42,152 nt of DNA from Streptomyces longispororuber (GCF_014656095.1 NZ_BNBT01000065.1:1-42152); one strand, 5' to 3'; counted from the stretch's first letter, positions 21,150-30,412 are shown. Notes: a model not told the origin generated them from the sequence alone. Made by a program: numbers and translations.

Positions 21150-21775
21150 GGGGCGGTCGCCTCCTCGTGCGGGCTCGGCGCGGTGCGCCCGGGGAACGGC
21201 GGGAGCCCGACCGTCTCGGTGGGCGGGCCGGTGCGGGCCAGGCGCATGGCCGCCGCGCGGTCGGCGGGCGAGGTGCCGGGCAGGGTGGCGCAGACGGCTT
21301 CGAGGACGTCGGCGTAGGGGCTGCGGTGGTCGCGCAGGGCGAGGCGCAGGAGCTCCAGGGCGGCGCGGTGCTCCTGCAGGGCGGTGCGGCCCGGGCCGGG
21401 GCAGCGGGCGGCGAACTCCAGGGCCAGGGGGAGGAAGTCGGGCAGTTCGTCGGCGGGCGGCTGCCAGCCGTGGGCGCGGTAGAGGTGCTGCCAGCGCAGC
21501 AGGGACCGGCCGCGGCGGCGGGTGTCGCCGTCGGTGTAGTAGGTCAGGTGCAGGGTGCGGCGGCGGCTGCGGTCGAAGGTGGCGACGTAGCGGGCGGACA
21601 GGGTGAGGGCGGGCGTGCCGGTGACGGTGGCGCAGAACCGGCGCAGGGGCGCGGCGTGGGGGCTCGGCGCGCGGGTGAGGGCGTCGGTGACGGCCCGCAG
21701 CCGCCGCGGCCAGTCGTCGTCGGGGTGGCGCAGGAGCAGGGACGCCGCTTGGTGGAGCAGGGCGGTGGTGTTCAT
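21146..21775 (-). CDS. narJ: Nitrate reductase maturation chaperone (delta subunit)
   Basis: 209 residues from ATG 21775, which overlaps the narH stop by ATGA. Helical, acidic and basic mix with the NarJ pattern: ALLHQAASLLLRHPDDDWPRRLRAV, then TLSARYVATFDRSRRRTLHLTYYTDGDTRRRGRSLLRW and ELPDFLPLALEFAARC. NarJ inserts molybdenum cofactor into NarG and times the membrane attachment of NarGH; it is not part of the final enzyme. The longer open frame upstream is arginine- and proline-rich and lies inside narH, so it is rejected. Confidence 0.92.
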   Translation of the reverse strand: MNTTALLHQAASLLLRHPDDDWPRRLRAVTDALTRAPSPHAAPLRRFCATVTGTPALTLSARYVATFDRSRRRTLHLTYYTDGDTRRRGRSLLRWQHLYRAHGWQPPADELPDFLPLALEFAARCPGPGRTALQEHRAALELLRLALRDHRSPYADVLEAVCATLPGTSPADRAAAMRLARTGPPTETVGLPPFPGRTAPSPHEEATAP

Positions 21776-23415
21776 GTGGTGTGTCCGTCGCGGCGGGGGA
21801 AGAGGCCCGCGGGGCGGCCTCGTCCGTTCCAGTTGAGGAGGTTGACGCGGCCGCGCAGGGACGTCCCCGCGGCCGTGGGCTCGGATTCGGACTCGGACTC
21901 GGACTCGGACAGCGGGGCGTGGAAGGCGCCGGCGTCGTACATGCCGGGGCCGTGGTCGTGGTCGAGGCTGCACCCGTCGGGTTCGTCACCGATGGCGGTG
22001 GTGTGGTAGCCGGTGGGGATGACGTAGCGCTCGTCGTACTTGGCGAGGGCGAGCAGCCGGTACATGGCTTCGATGTCGGTGGTGTCCATGCCGACGGCGC
22101 GGGCGACGGCCGGGTCCCGCTCCTCGCCGAGGTTGACGCGCCGCATGTGGGTGCGCATCGCGGCGAGGCGGCACAGGGCGGCCTCGACGGGTGCCGGATC
22201 GCCAGCGGTGAAGAGCCCGGCGAGGTAGTCCAGGGGGATGCGCAGGGAGTCGATGGCGGCGAAGAGCGTGGCGGGGTCCTCGCCGTCGTGGCCGGTGGCG
22301 GTGAGGGACTCCACGACCGGTGACAGCGGCGGGACGTACCAGACCATGGGCAGGGTGCGGTACTCCGGGTGCAGTGGCAGGGCCACCCGGTAGCGGCTGA
22401 TCAGCGCGTGCACCGGGGAGCGGCGGGCGGCGGTGATCCAGTCGTGCGGGATGCCGGCCGCCTCGGCCGCGGCCACGACGCCGGGGTCGGCCGGGTCGAG
22501 AAAGCAGTCGAGCTGCGCCTGGTAGAGGTCCTTCTCGTCCGGGGTGGCGGCGGCCTCGCCCGCCTTGTCGGCGTCGTACAGGATCACGCCGAGGTAGCGC
22601 AGGCGGCCGACGCAGGTCTCGGAGCAGACGGTGGGCTGCCCGGCCTCGATGCGCGGGTAGCACAGGGTGCACTTCTCGGCCTTGCCGGTGGTGTGGTTGA
22701 AGTAGACCTTCTTGTACGGGCAGCCGGTGACGCACATGCGCCAGCCGCGGCAGCGGTCCTGGTCGACGAGGATGATGCCGTCCTCGATGCGCTTGTACAG
22801 CGCGCCGGAGGGGCACACGGCGACGCAGGACGGGTTGAGGCAGTGCTCACAGATGCGCGGCAGGTAGAACATGAACGCCTGCTCGTACTCCAGGCGCACC
22901 TGGTCGTTCATCTTCTTGAGGACGGGGTCGCCCGCGAGGTGCCGGGGGCCGCCGCCGAGGTCGTCGTCCCAGTTGGGACCCCAGGTGACCGCGGTGGAGC
23001 GGCCGTCGACCTGGGAGCGGGGCACCGCCGTGGGCACGTCGTCGCCGAGGGGCGCGCTGATGAGGTTCTCGTAGTCGTACGTCCAGGGCTCGTAGTAGTC
23101 GTCGAGCGCGGGCAGTTCGGGGTTGGCGAAGAGCCGGGCCAGGCGGCGGGCGCGGCCGCCGCTGCGCGGGACGAGGCGGCCGTGCTTGAGCTGCCAGCCG
23201 CCCTTCCAGCGGTCCTGGTCCTCGTAGGCGCGGGGGTAGCCCTGGCCGGGGCGGGTCTCGACGTTGTTGAACCAGGCGTACTCGGTGCCCGAGCGGTTGG
23301 TCCAGGTCTGTTTGCAGGTGACCGAGCAGGTGTGGCAGCCGATGCACTTGTCGAGGTTCATGACCATCGCGACCTGTGCCATGCACCGTCCGATGGAGCC
23401 GTTGCCGCGGGGCAT
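21772..23415 (-). CDS. narH: Respiratory nitrate reductase beta subunit (iron-sulfur)
   Basis: 547 residues from ATG 23415, which shares one base with the narG stop (TGATG). All four cluster motifs are present: CIGCHTCSVTCKQTW, CEHCLNPSCVAVCPSGALYKR, CRGWRMCVTGCPYKK (the Trp marks the 3Fe-4S site) and CTLCYPRIEAGQPTVCSETC. The protein carries electrons from NarI to NarG. The family core ends near YVIPTGYHTTA; an extra tail of about 80 residues contains SESESESESE. Confidence 0.95.
   Translation of the reverse strand: MPRGNGSIGRCMAQVAMVMNLDKCIGCHTCSVTCKQTWTNRSGTEYAWFNNVETRPGQGYPRAYEDQDRWKGGWQLKHGRLVPRSGGRARRLARLFANPELPALDDYYEPWTYDYENLISAPLGDDVPTAVPRSQVDGRSTAVTWGPNWDDDLGGGPRHLAGDPVLKKMNDQVRLEYEQAFMFYLPRICEHCLNPSCVAVCPSGALYKRIEDGIILVDQDRCRGWRMCVTGCPYKKVYFNHTTGKAEKCTLCYPRIEAGQPTVCSETCVGRLRYLGVILYDADKAGEAAATPDEKDLYQAQLDCFLDPADPGVVAAAEAAGIPHDWITAARRSPVHALISRYRVALPLHPEYRTLPMVWYVPPLSPVVESLTATGHDGEDPATLFAAIDSLRIPLDYLAGLFTAGDPAPVEAALCRLAAMRTHMRRVNLGEERDPAVARAVGMDTTDIEAMYRLLALAKYDERYVIPTGYHTTAIGDEPDGCSLDHDHGPGMYDAGAFHAPLSESESESESEPTAAGTSLRGRVNLLNWNGRGRPAGLFPRRDGHTT
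21880..21909 (-). repeat. Hexanucleotide repeat in narH encoding Ser-Glu
   Basis: Five units of CTCGGA (one TTCGGA) run in tandem and are read on the minus strand as SESESESESE, in the poorly conserved NarH tail. Slippage would add or remove dipeptides without changing the frame. Confidence 0.8.
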
Positions 23416-26400
23416 CAGTACGTGACCTCCTGGGAGCGGCGGCGGATGACGGTGACCGCGTCGCGCTGGTTGCCGGTGGGGCCGTAGTAGTTGGGGGCGA
23501 AGGAGAGCTGGGCGTGGCCGCCGATGAGGTGGGTGGGTTTGACGAGCAGCCGGGTCAGGGCGTTGTGGACGCCGCCGCGCCGCCCGGTCCGCTCCGACTT
23601 GGGGACGTTCACCAGGCGTTCCTGCACGTGGTACATGAACACCGTGCCGGGCGGCATGCGGTGGGAGACGACGGCGCGGGCGACGACCACGCCGTTGGGG
23701 TTGACGGCCTCGATCCAGTCGTTGTCCGCCACGCCGATCGTCTCGGCGTCGGGCACGCTGATCCAGATGACGGGTCCGCCGCGGGCGAGGGTCTGCATGA
23801 GCAGGTTCTCCTGGTACTCGGAGTGGATGGACCACTTCGAGTGCGGGGTCAGGTAGCGCACGGTGACCGAGGCGCCGTCGGCGTCGGCGGACGGCGCCTC
23901 GCCGAGGACGGCCAGGTCCAGGGGCGGGCGGTAGACGGGCAGTTGTTCGCCGAACTCGGCGATCCAGGGGTGGTCGAGGTAGAAGTGCTGGCGGCCGGTG
24001 AAGGTGTGCCAGGGCTTGCGGTGCTCGGTGTTGACGGTGAAGGGCGCGTAGCGGCGGTCGGGGGCCTCCTTGCCGGACCACTCGAAGCTCGCGCCGACCT
24101 GGACGGGGCGGGCCTGGGTGTCGGAGAAGACGATGCGGCGCTCGGCGACCGAGGCGGCGAGGTCCCCCAGGCCGCTGTCGCCCCCGCAGCGCTCGGCGAG
24201 CCGGCGCAGTCCCTCCGCGGCGACGCGGCCGTTGGTGGTGCCGGACAGGGCGAGGATGGCTTCGCACAGCTTGACGTCGGTGTCGAGCAGGGGGCGGCCG
24301 CGGGCCGGTCCTTCGGCGGCGGTGCCGCAGCGGTCCTTCAGCCAGCGGCTCTCGGCGGTGGTGCGCACGGTGACGCCCTTGACCTGCATGCCCTGTTCGT
24401 CGGGGAGCGGGCCGAGCGCGGCGAGCCGGTCGGCGAGGGCTCGGTAGTCGCGCTCGACGACGGCGTACCGCGGCCCGGTGGGTCCCGGTGGCGGTGCCTC
24501 GTCCGGGGTGTCGTGCTGGAGGGCGGTGGCGACCAGGTCGTACGCCACGTCGAGGCGGCCGCGGGCGAGGCGGGACACCTCGGCGGCGAGGCCGTGGAAG
24601 ATCTCGAAGTCGGTGCGGGCCTGCCAGGGCGGGTCGATGGCCGGGGAGAAGGCGTGCACGTAGGGGTGCATGTCGGTGGAGGACAGGTCGTGCTTCTCGT
24701 ACCAGGTCGCCGCGGGCAGGACGAGGTCGGCGAAGAGCGTGGTGGAGGTCATGCGGAAGTCGAGGGCGAGCAGCAGGTCGAGCTTGCCGCGCGGTGCCTG
24801 GTCGCGCCAGGTGACGTCCCGGGGCCTCTCGCCGGGCGGGGTCTCCTCGGCGGTGGCGTTGTCGGCGGTGCCCAGCAGGTGCCGCAGGAAGAACTCGTTG
24901 CCCTTGGCGGAGGAGCCGATCAGTTTGGCCCGCCACACGGTGAGCACACGGGGCCAGTTGGCGGGGTCGTCGGGGTCCTCGACGGCGTGGGGCAGGCGGC
25001 CCGCGGCCTGTTCGGCGGCCACCCAGGCGGTGGGGTCGGCCGCCTCGTCGCGGATGCGCCGCCCGAGGGTCAGCGGGTTGGCGCCGAAGGTGGGGTAGGC
25101 GGGCATCCAGCCCCGCCGGGCCGCGTGGGCGACGAGGTCCGCGGTGTGCATCCCGCTGAGGGCGCCACGCGCGGTGGGCGAGGCCAGGGCGTCGGCGGTG
25201 GTGCGGTCGTAGCGCCACTGGTCGGTGTGCGTGTACCAGTACGGCGTGCCGGCCATCTGCCGGGAGGGGCGTGCCCAGTCGGCGCCGGTGGCGAGCTGCT
25301 GCCAGCCGGCGTAGGGGCGGACCTTCTCCTGGCCGACGTAGTGCGCCCAGCCGCCGCCGTTGACGCCCTGGCAGCCGGTGAGCAGCAGCAGGGTGAGGAA
25401 GGAGCGGTAGATGGTGTCGGAGTGGAACCAGTGGTTGGTGCCGGCCCCCATCACGATCATGCAGCGGCCCTGGGTCTGCTCGGCGGTGCGGGCGAACTCC
25501 CGGGCGGCGCGCACCGCCGCCCGGGCGGGTACCGAGGTGATGGCCTCCTGCCAGGCGGGGGTGCAGGGCGTGGCGGCGTCCTCGTAGGGGACGGGTTCGC
25601 CGAGGCCCGTGCGGGCCACCCCGTACTGGGCGAGGAGCAGGTCGAAGACGGTGGTGACCAGGCGGTCGCCGACGCGTGTGGTGGGGACCGTGCGCCGGAG
25701 GGTCCCGCCCGGCTCGTCGAAGCGGGGCAGCGTGACGGGCGCGGTCGCCGTGCCCGGGTGGCCGTGCAGGCTCAGCAGGGGGTCGAGGTCGCCGAGGTCC
25801 AGGTTCCAGCGGCCGGCGCCGCCCTTGCTCCACCGGTCCCCCAGGGTGCCGTTGGGGACGACCGTTTCGCCGGTGACGGCGTCGACGAAGACCGGCATCC
25901 ACCGCCGTGTCTCCGGCTGCGCGTCGCGGGCCAGGCCGGCGTCCGCGGCGGTGACAAAGGCGCCCGGGGTGTACGTGCCCCCGTCCCGCGCCTCCAGTGT
26001 GACCAGGAAGGGCAGGTCGGTGAAGCGTTTGACGTAGTCGGTGAAGTACGGCACCTGCCGGTCGGCGAAGCACTCGCGCAGGATCACGTGGCCCATGGCC
26101 TGGGCGAGCGCGCCGTCGGTGCCGGGGTGCGGGTGCAGCCACTCGTCGGCGAACTTGGTGGAGTCCGCGTAGTCCGGGGAGACCACCACGACCTTCTGAC
26201 CGCGATAGCGGGCCTCGGCCATCCAGTGGGCGTCCGGGGTCCGCGTCACCGGCACGTTCGAGCCCCACAGCATCAGATAGGCGGCGTCCCACCAGTCGCC
26301 GGACTCCGGTACGTCGGTCTGGTCGCCGAAGACCTGCGGAGAGGCCACCGGCAGGTCCGCGTACCAGTCGTAGAAGGACAGCATGGGCGCACCGATCAGC

Positions 26401-27071
26401 GCGTGGAAGCGGGCGCCGACGGCGTGCGAGGCCATGGACATCGCCGGGATGGGCGAGAACCCGGCGATCCGGTCGGGCCCGTGGGCGCCGAGGGTGTGGA
26501 CGTAGGCCGCCGCGGCGATCTCCAGCGCCTCCTGCCAGCCGATGCGCACCAGGCCGCCGCGGCCGCGCGCCGACTGGTAGCGGCGCCGCGTCTCCGGGTC
26601 CCCGGTGATCTCCGCCCAGGCCGCGACCGGGTCGCCCAGGCGCTGCTTGGCGGCGCGGTACAGCTCCACCAGGACGCCGCGTGCGAGGGGGTAGCGGATG
26701 CGCGTGGGCGAGTAGGTGTACCAGGAGAAGGCCGCCCCGCGCGGACAGCCGCGGGGCTCGTAGTCCGGCCGGTCGGGACCGGTCGAGGGGTAGTCGGTGG
26801 CCTGGGTCTCCCAGGTGATCAGCCCGTCCTTGACGTACACCTGCCAGGAGCATGAGCCCGTGCAGTTCACGCCGTGGGTGGAGCGCACGACCTTGTCGTG
26901 GGCCCAGCGGTCCCGGTACGGCTGGTCGTTGACCGCCTCCCGGGTCCGGAAGACCGCGCGGCCCTCCGGTGTCGTGGGCGCGTGCTGGAGTAATCGGCCC
27001 ATCTCGAGCAGTCGTTCCGCGGCGTCCGCCACGGCCCGCCGCGCCTGCGCCCTACCGCGTAGCCTGCCCAT
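23415..27071 (-). CDS. narG: Respiratory nitrate reductase alpha subunit (Mo-bisMGD)
   Basis: 1218 residues from ATG 27071, with GGGGAG about 7 bases upstream; this is the usual NarG length. The FS0 cluster ligands HGVNCTGSCSW (His49, Cys53, Cys57) and RGCPRG (Cys92) are intact. YDWYADLPVASPQ holds the molybdenum-ligating Asp of the NarG type, and QTDVPESGDWWDAAYLMLWGS is typical. It reduces nitrate to nitrite at the cytoplasmic side, bound to NarHI. Codon 27 (26991-26993) is TTA, so full translation should depend on the bldA tRNA. First gene of the narGHJI-TDT operon. Confidence 0.96.
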   Translation of the reverse strand: MGRLRGRAQARRAVADAAERLLEMGRLLQHAPTTPEGRAVFRTREAVNDQPYRDRWAHDKVVRSTHGVNCTGSCSWQVYVKDGLITWETQATDYPSTGPDRPDYEPRGCPRGAAFSWYTYSPTRIRYPLARGVLVELYRAAKQRLGDPVAAWAEITGDPETRRRYQSARGRGGLVRIGWQEALEIAAAAYVHTLGAHGPDRIAGFSPIPAMSMASHAVGARFHALIGAPMLSFYDWYADLPVASPQVFGDQTDVPESGDWWDAAYLMLWGSNVPVTRTPDAHWMAEARYRGQKVVVVSPDYADSTKFADEWLHPHPGTDGALAQAMGHVILRECFADRQVPYFTDYVKRFTDLPFLVTLEARDGGTYTPGAFVTAADAGLARDAQPETRRWMPVFVDAVTGETVVPNGTLGDRWSKGGAGRWNLDLGDLDPLLSLHGHPGTATAPVTLPRFDEPGGTLRRTVPTTRVGDRLVTTVFDLLLAQYGVARTGLGEPVPYEDAATPCTPAWQEAITSVPARAAVRAAREFARTAEQTQGRCMIVMGAGTNHWFHSDTIYRSFLTLLLLTGCQGVNGGGWAHYVGQEKVRPYAGWQQLATGADWARPSRQMAGTPYWYTHTDQWRYDRTTADALASPTARGALSGMHTADLVAHAARRGWMPAYPTFGANPLTLGRRIRDEAADPTAWVAAEQAAGRLPHAVEDPDDPANWPRVLTVWRAKLIGSSAKGNEFFLRHLLGTADNATAEETPPGERPRDVTWRDQAPRGKLDLLLALDFRMTSTTLFADLVLPAATWYEKHDLSSTDMHPYVHAFSPAIDPPWQARTDFEIFHGLAAEVSRLARGRLDVAYDLVATALQHDTPDEAPPPGPTGPRYAVVERDYRALADRLAALGPLPDEQGMQVKGVTVRTTAESRWLKDRCGTAAEGPARGRPLLDTDVKLCEAILALSGTTNGRVAAEGLRRLAERCGGDSGLGDLAASVAERRIVFSDTQARPVQVGASFEWSGKEAPDRRYAPFTVNTEHRKPWHTFTGRQHFYLDHPWIAEFGEQLPVYRPPLDLAVLGEAPSADADGASVTVRYLTPHSKWSIHSEYQENLLMQTLARGGPVIWISVPDAETIGVADNDWIEAVNPNGVVVARAVVSHRMPPGTVFMYHVQERLVNVPKSERTGRRGGVHNALTRLLVKPTHLIGGHAQLSFAPNYYGPTGNQRDAVTVIRRRSQEVTY

Positions 27072-27790
27072 GCCCGGGCTCCCCTCGCGCGTCGCGGTGC
27101 CCGCCGTGCCGCACCGGCCACGCGGGCACGCACCTCGTCGATCGGAGGTCAGAGTGCCTCTGCTCCGGCCCTGGTACAGACCTGTTTTCGGCCAGTTGGG
27201 TGTACCTAGAACTTACTTTACTTCCACTTTGCAATGGTCGCCGGATTCTTTGCCCGGGCTCTACTTCCCGTGCGTGGCCATGCGTTTGACCTGCCAGCGA
27301 GCGAGAAACCCTCCAGCGCATTGCGGAAGCGAAGAGAGAGGGTGCGCTATGCGGACGTGGCACCCCGCTGACGCCGCCGACCGGGGTGACGGGTCCGAGC
27401 GTCATACGAGGCGACACGCCCACGGGGAGCCACCTCCGCAGGTCGGCCTTCAACTCTGCCCACCGCTGCCCACCCTTGGGGGAAGGGTTGCCTTAGAGGC
27501 AATTCCGGCGCCCCTTTCCGCGCCGGGACAAGGGGGTGGTCATAGACGCACGGCATATCCACGGCGACGACCTCGCCCACCAGGGGAAACTCCGCTTTGC
27601 GTCGTGCGACGTCCCGGAGGGGCGGTGCTCCCGCAAACCGTGCCGCCTGACGAAAGGCGTCGTGGGTGCCGCCCTGCTCGGAGGACGCGGCGGGCGGCCC
27701 GACGGGACCACGGGACCCAAGATCACGGCGAGGTATTAAGGTACTGCGGACGCCTCACCGCATTACCGTACGAACACGGAGCAAGCCCAC
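27072..27790. promoter_or_regulatory. 719-bp divergent control region between narG and glsA
   Basis: GC content drops at 27170-27260 and 27480-27610. On the minus strand a weak promoter for narG may lie near 27200-27235: TTGCAA, then TAGGTA about 20 bases on. I found no clear CRP/FNR, Rex or DevR box by eye. TACCGT at 27764-27769 could be the -10 for glsA. Several short open frames cross the region, one beginning ATG 27349 after GAGAGAGGG; their codon usage is weaker than that of neighbours, so none is called. Confidence 0.4.
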
Positions 27791-28708
27791 GTGCCCCCCT
27801 CCCTCCAGCCCGTCCTGGACCGCATCGCCGCCGAGGTCCAGGCTCTGCCGGGCCGCGGCCGGCCGGCCGACTACATCCCGGCGCTGGCGTCGGCGGACCC
27901 GCTGCGGTTCGGGATGGCCGTGGCCGAACTCGACGGCACGGTGTACGGCGTCGGGGACTGGCAGCACCCCTTCTCCACCCAGTCCATCACCAAGGTCTTC
28001 ACCCTCGCCCTCGACCTCTCCCTGGAGGGCGAGCTGCTGTGGGAGCACGTGGGGCGCGAACCGTCGGGCAACCCGTTCAACTCCCTGGTGCAGCTCGAGT
28101 ACGAGCACGGCATCCCCCGCAACCCGTTCATCAACGCCGGGGCGCTCGTCGTCACCGACCGTCTGCACGCCCTGACCGGTGACGCGGCCGGAACGCTGCG
28201 GGACTTCCTGCGGGCCGAGTCCGGCAACCAGGACCTCACCTTCGACGAGAACGTCGCCGCCAGCGAGACCGCGCACGGCGACCGCAACGCCGCCCTGGCC
28301 CATTTCATGGCGTCGTACGGCAACATCGCCAACCCGGTGCCCGCGCTCCTGGAGCAGTACTTCCGCCAGTGCTCCGTCGAGGCGTCCTGCGCGGACCTGG
28401 CGCTGGCCGCGGGGTTCCTGGCCCGCCACGGCATACGGGCCGACGGCTCGACCCTGCTCAGCCGCAGCCAGGCCAAGCAGGTCAACGCCGTCATGCTGAC
28501 CTGCGGCACCTACGACGCCGCAGGGGACTTCGCCTACCGCGTGGGCCTGCCCGGCAAGAGCGGCGTGGGCGGTGGCATCATCGCGGTCGTGCCCGGGCGC
28601 TGCACCCTGTGCGTGTGGAGCCCGGGGCTCGACCAGCGGGGCAACTCCGTGGCGGGCGTCGCGGCCCTCGACCGCTTCACCACGCTCACGGGGATGTCGG
28701 TGTTCTGA
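27791..28708 (+). CDS. glsA: Glutaminase A
   Basis: 305 residues from GTG 27791, GGAG 9 bases upstream; the length matches bacterial glutaminases. The beta-lactamase-like serine fold shows the SxxK catalytic motif in STQSITKVF, with GNPFNSLVQLEYEHGIPRNPFINAGALVV, and late GKSGVGGGIIAVVPGR. It hydrolyses L-glutamine to glutamate and ammonia in the cytosol. It is divergent from the nitrate reductase operon; both concern nitrogen, but joint control is only a guess. Confidence 0.95.
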   Translation: MPPSLQPVLDRIAAEVQALPGRGRPADYIPALASADPLRFGMAVAELDGTVYGVGDWQHPFSTQSITKVFTLALDLSLEGELLWEHVGREPSGNPFNSLVQLEYEHGIPRNPFINAGALVVTDRLHALTGDAAGTLRDFLRAESGNQDLTFDENVAASETAHGDRNAALAHFMASYGNIANPVPALLEQYFRQCSVEASCADLALAAGFLARHGIRADGSTLLSRSQAKQVNAVMLTCGTYDAAGDFAYRVGLPGKSGVGGGIIAVVPGRCTLCVWSPGLDQRGNSVAGVAALDRFTTLTGMSVF

Positions 28709-28710
28709 GG

Positions 28711-28815
28711 TGCTGACGCGCTCGCGTGCTGACGTATCGACGTACTGACGAGTCGACGTACTGGCGAGTCGACGTACTGGCGTACTGACGAGTCGACGTA
28801 CTGACGTGCTGACGC
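28711..28815. repeat. Short tandem repeats rich in GTACTGACG/GTCGACGTACT
   Basis: Just after the glsA stop, units of 14-16 bp such as TCGACGTACTGACGAG and TCGACGTACTGGCGAG recur about six times, with TGCTGACG at both ends. GTCGAC palindromes repeat regularly. The array has no open frame of its own and no single long stem, though neighbouring copies can pair. Confidence 0.8.
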
Positions 28816-28901
28816 GGGCGTGCCCGGCGCCCGGCGCGGCACCGCCGTGCCGGGGCGGGCGCTTCGCGCGTCGGGGCCGGGCCGTCGCCGGTCGGCGCCG
28901 G

Positions 28902-29330
28902 TCAGCCGGGGCCGGGGCGTCCGCGGTCGGCGCCCGTCAGCCGTAGCTGGACCTCCACCTCCTGGTCGCCGGAGGCCTTGCCCTGCACCGACACGTCGAA
29001 GGCCGACTCCAGGGTCGCGCGGACGTGCCCGACGGCCTGCGGTCCGCCCTGCAGATCGGCGGTCACGGGGCCCGAGAGCAGGACGCCGGAGACGGAGTCC
29101 GGGGTGCGCGAGGCGCGGAAGGCGCCGGTCCACACCGCGGGACGGCGCTCCGCCTCGGTCTCGTCGGTCTGGTGCGGCGCGTCGCCGCCGCGGTCGGAGT
29201 CGAAGTGCTCGCGCAGCACGCCGAAGACCGCGTCCGCGTCGGCGGGCGAGCACTCGCCGAGCACCACCTGGACCAGGTCCGGGGACGGGGACTCGGCGTC
29301 GCCGGGCACGGTGTCCTGTGTGTCGTTCAT
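28902..29330 (-). CDS. Small acidic protein of unknown function
   Basis: 142 residues from ATG 29330, with GGGAGG 5 bases upstream, which decides the start. Acidic N-terminal half (NDTQDTVPGDAESPSPDLVQVVLGE), a helix PADADAVFGVLREHF, then a strand-rich C-terminus (GVLLSGPVTADLQGGPQAVGHVRATLESAFDV, EVEVQLRLT). No signal or membrane segment. I do not recognise the family. It follows the LLM oxidoreductase gene by 37 bases on the same strand, so the two are probably co-transcribed. Confidence 0.75.
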   Translation of the reverse strand: MNDTQDTVPGDAESPSPDLVQVVLGECSPADADAVFGVLREHFDSDRGGDAPHQTDETEAERRPAVWTGAFRASRTPDSVSGVLLSGPVTADLQGGPQAVGHVRATLESAFDVSVQGKASGDQEVEVQLRLTGADRGRPGPG

Positions 29331-29367
29331 GTTGTCCTCCCAGAGGTCGCGAGGGGCCGGCCGGTCG

Positions 29368-30333
29368 TCACAGTTCGCGCAGGGCGGGCAGGAGCTCGCG
29401 CTCGGCCCAGTCGATGAACGGCATCTGGTGGTCGCCGCCGACCTGGACGAGGGCGATCTCCGTGAAGCCCGCCTCGGCGTAGGGACGCACGGCCTCGACG
29501 AAGTCGTCCACGTTGTCGCCGCACGGGATCTGCTGCGCCACGTCCTCCCGCGTGACGAACTGCGTGGCACCGGCGAACCCGGACGGCCCCGGCAGCTCGG
29601 AGTTGACCGGCCAGCCGCCGGCGAACCAGCGGAACTGGTCGTGGGCGCGGGCGACCGCCGCGTCCTTGTCGGTGTCGTAGCAGACCGGAAGCTGGCCCAC
29701 CCGGGGCTTGCCGCGGCCGCCGTGCCGGTCGAAGGCCTCCAGCAGCTCCGCCTTGGGCTCGGTGGCGATGACCAGGTCGGCGAGGCGGCCCGCGAGCGCG
29801 CAGGAGCGTCCGCCGGAGACGGCCACCCCGACGGGCGGCGGCTCGTCGGGCAGGTCCCACAGCCGGGCGTTCGCCACGTCGAAGTGGGTGCCCTGGTGGT
29901 TGACGTTGTCCCCCTTGAAGAGCGCGCGGATGATCTGGACCGCTTCCTCCAGCATCTCGATGCGGACCTGCGGCGACGGCCAGCCGGCGCCGACCACGTG
30001 CTCGTTCAGGTTCTCGCCGCTGCCGAGGCCGAGCCGGAAGCGCCCCTCGGAGAGCAACTGCATCGTGGCGGCCTTCTGGGCCACCACCGCGGGGTGGTAG
30101 CGGACCGTCGGACAGGTCACGTACGTCATCAGGGGGATCCGCGAGGTCGCCTGCGCGGCGGCGCCGAGGACGCCCCACGCGTAGGGCGCGTGCCCCTGGG
30201 ACTCGAGCCACGGGAAGTAGTGGTCGGAGGTCACCGAGAAGTCGAAGCCGGCGCGCTCCGCGGCCACCACATGCTCGACGAGGGAAAGGGGACCCGCCTG
30301 CTCGGTCATCATCGTGTAGCCGATTTGCACCAT
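29368..30333 (-). CDS. F420-dependent LLM-class oxidoreductase
   Basis: 321 residues from ATG 30333. The start VQIGYTMMTEQAGPLSLVEHVVAAERAGFD and SVTSDHYFPWLESQGHAPYAW, followed by GRFRLGLGSGENLNEH, are characteristic of the actinobacterial F420 branch related to F420-dependent glucose-6-phosphate dehydrogenase. It should be a TIM-barrel enzyme transferring hydride with cofactor F420; the substrate is unknown. No ribosome site is close to the ATG: AGGAAGG lies about 14 bases upstream. Divergent from the GCS2 ligase gene. Confidence 0.88.
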   Translation of the reverse strand: MVQIGYTMMTEQAGPLSLVEHVVAAERAGFDFSVTSDHYFPWLESQGHAPYAWGVLGAAAQATSRIPLMTYVTCPTVRYHPAVVAQKAATMQLLSEGRFRLGLGSGENLNEHVVGAGWPSPQVRIEMLEEAVQIIRALFKGDNVNHQGTHFDVANARLWDLPDEPPPVGVAVSGGRSCALAGRLADLVIATEPKAELLEAFDRHGGRGKPRVGQLPVCYDTDKDAAVARAHDQFRWFAGGWPVNSELPGPSGFAGATQFVTREDVAQQIPCGDNVDDFVEAVRPYAEAGFTEIALVQVGGDHQMPFIDWAERELLPALREL

Positions 30334-30412
30334 AGGGTACGCATTTGCCTTCCTGCGGGGACTCAAACGTGTGACGGTAAGCACGGGCCGGAACGGCTGT
30401 ACCCGCCATGTC

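Noticed and set aside
21772..26853. Very long minus-strand frame extending narH upstream through narG
   Set aside because: Translation above 23415 is arginine/proline-rich and lies in a shifted frame of narG, whose own frame has clear NarG motifs.
27349..27740. Short frames in the narG-glsA spacer, both strands
   Set aside because: One has a fair ribosome site (GAGAGAGGG), but third-base G/C bias falls quickly and no motif is recognisable. A degraded gene cannot be excluded.
28711..28815. CRISPR-like array
   Set aside because: Units are only 14-16 bp, contiguous and without unique spacers; no cas genes are present.
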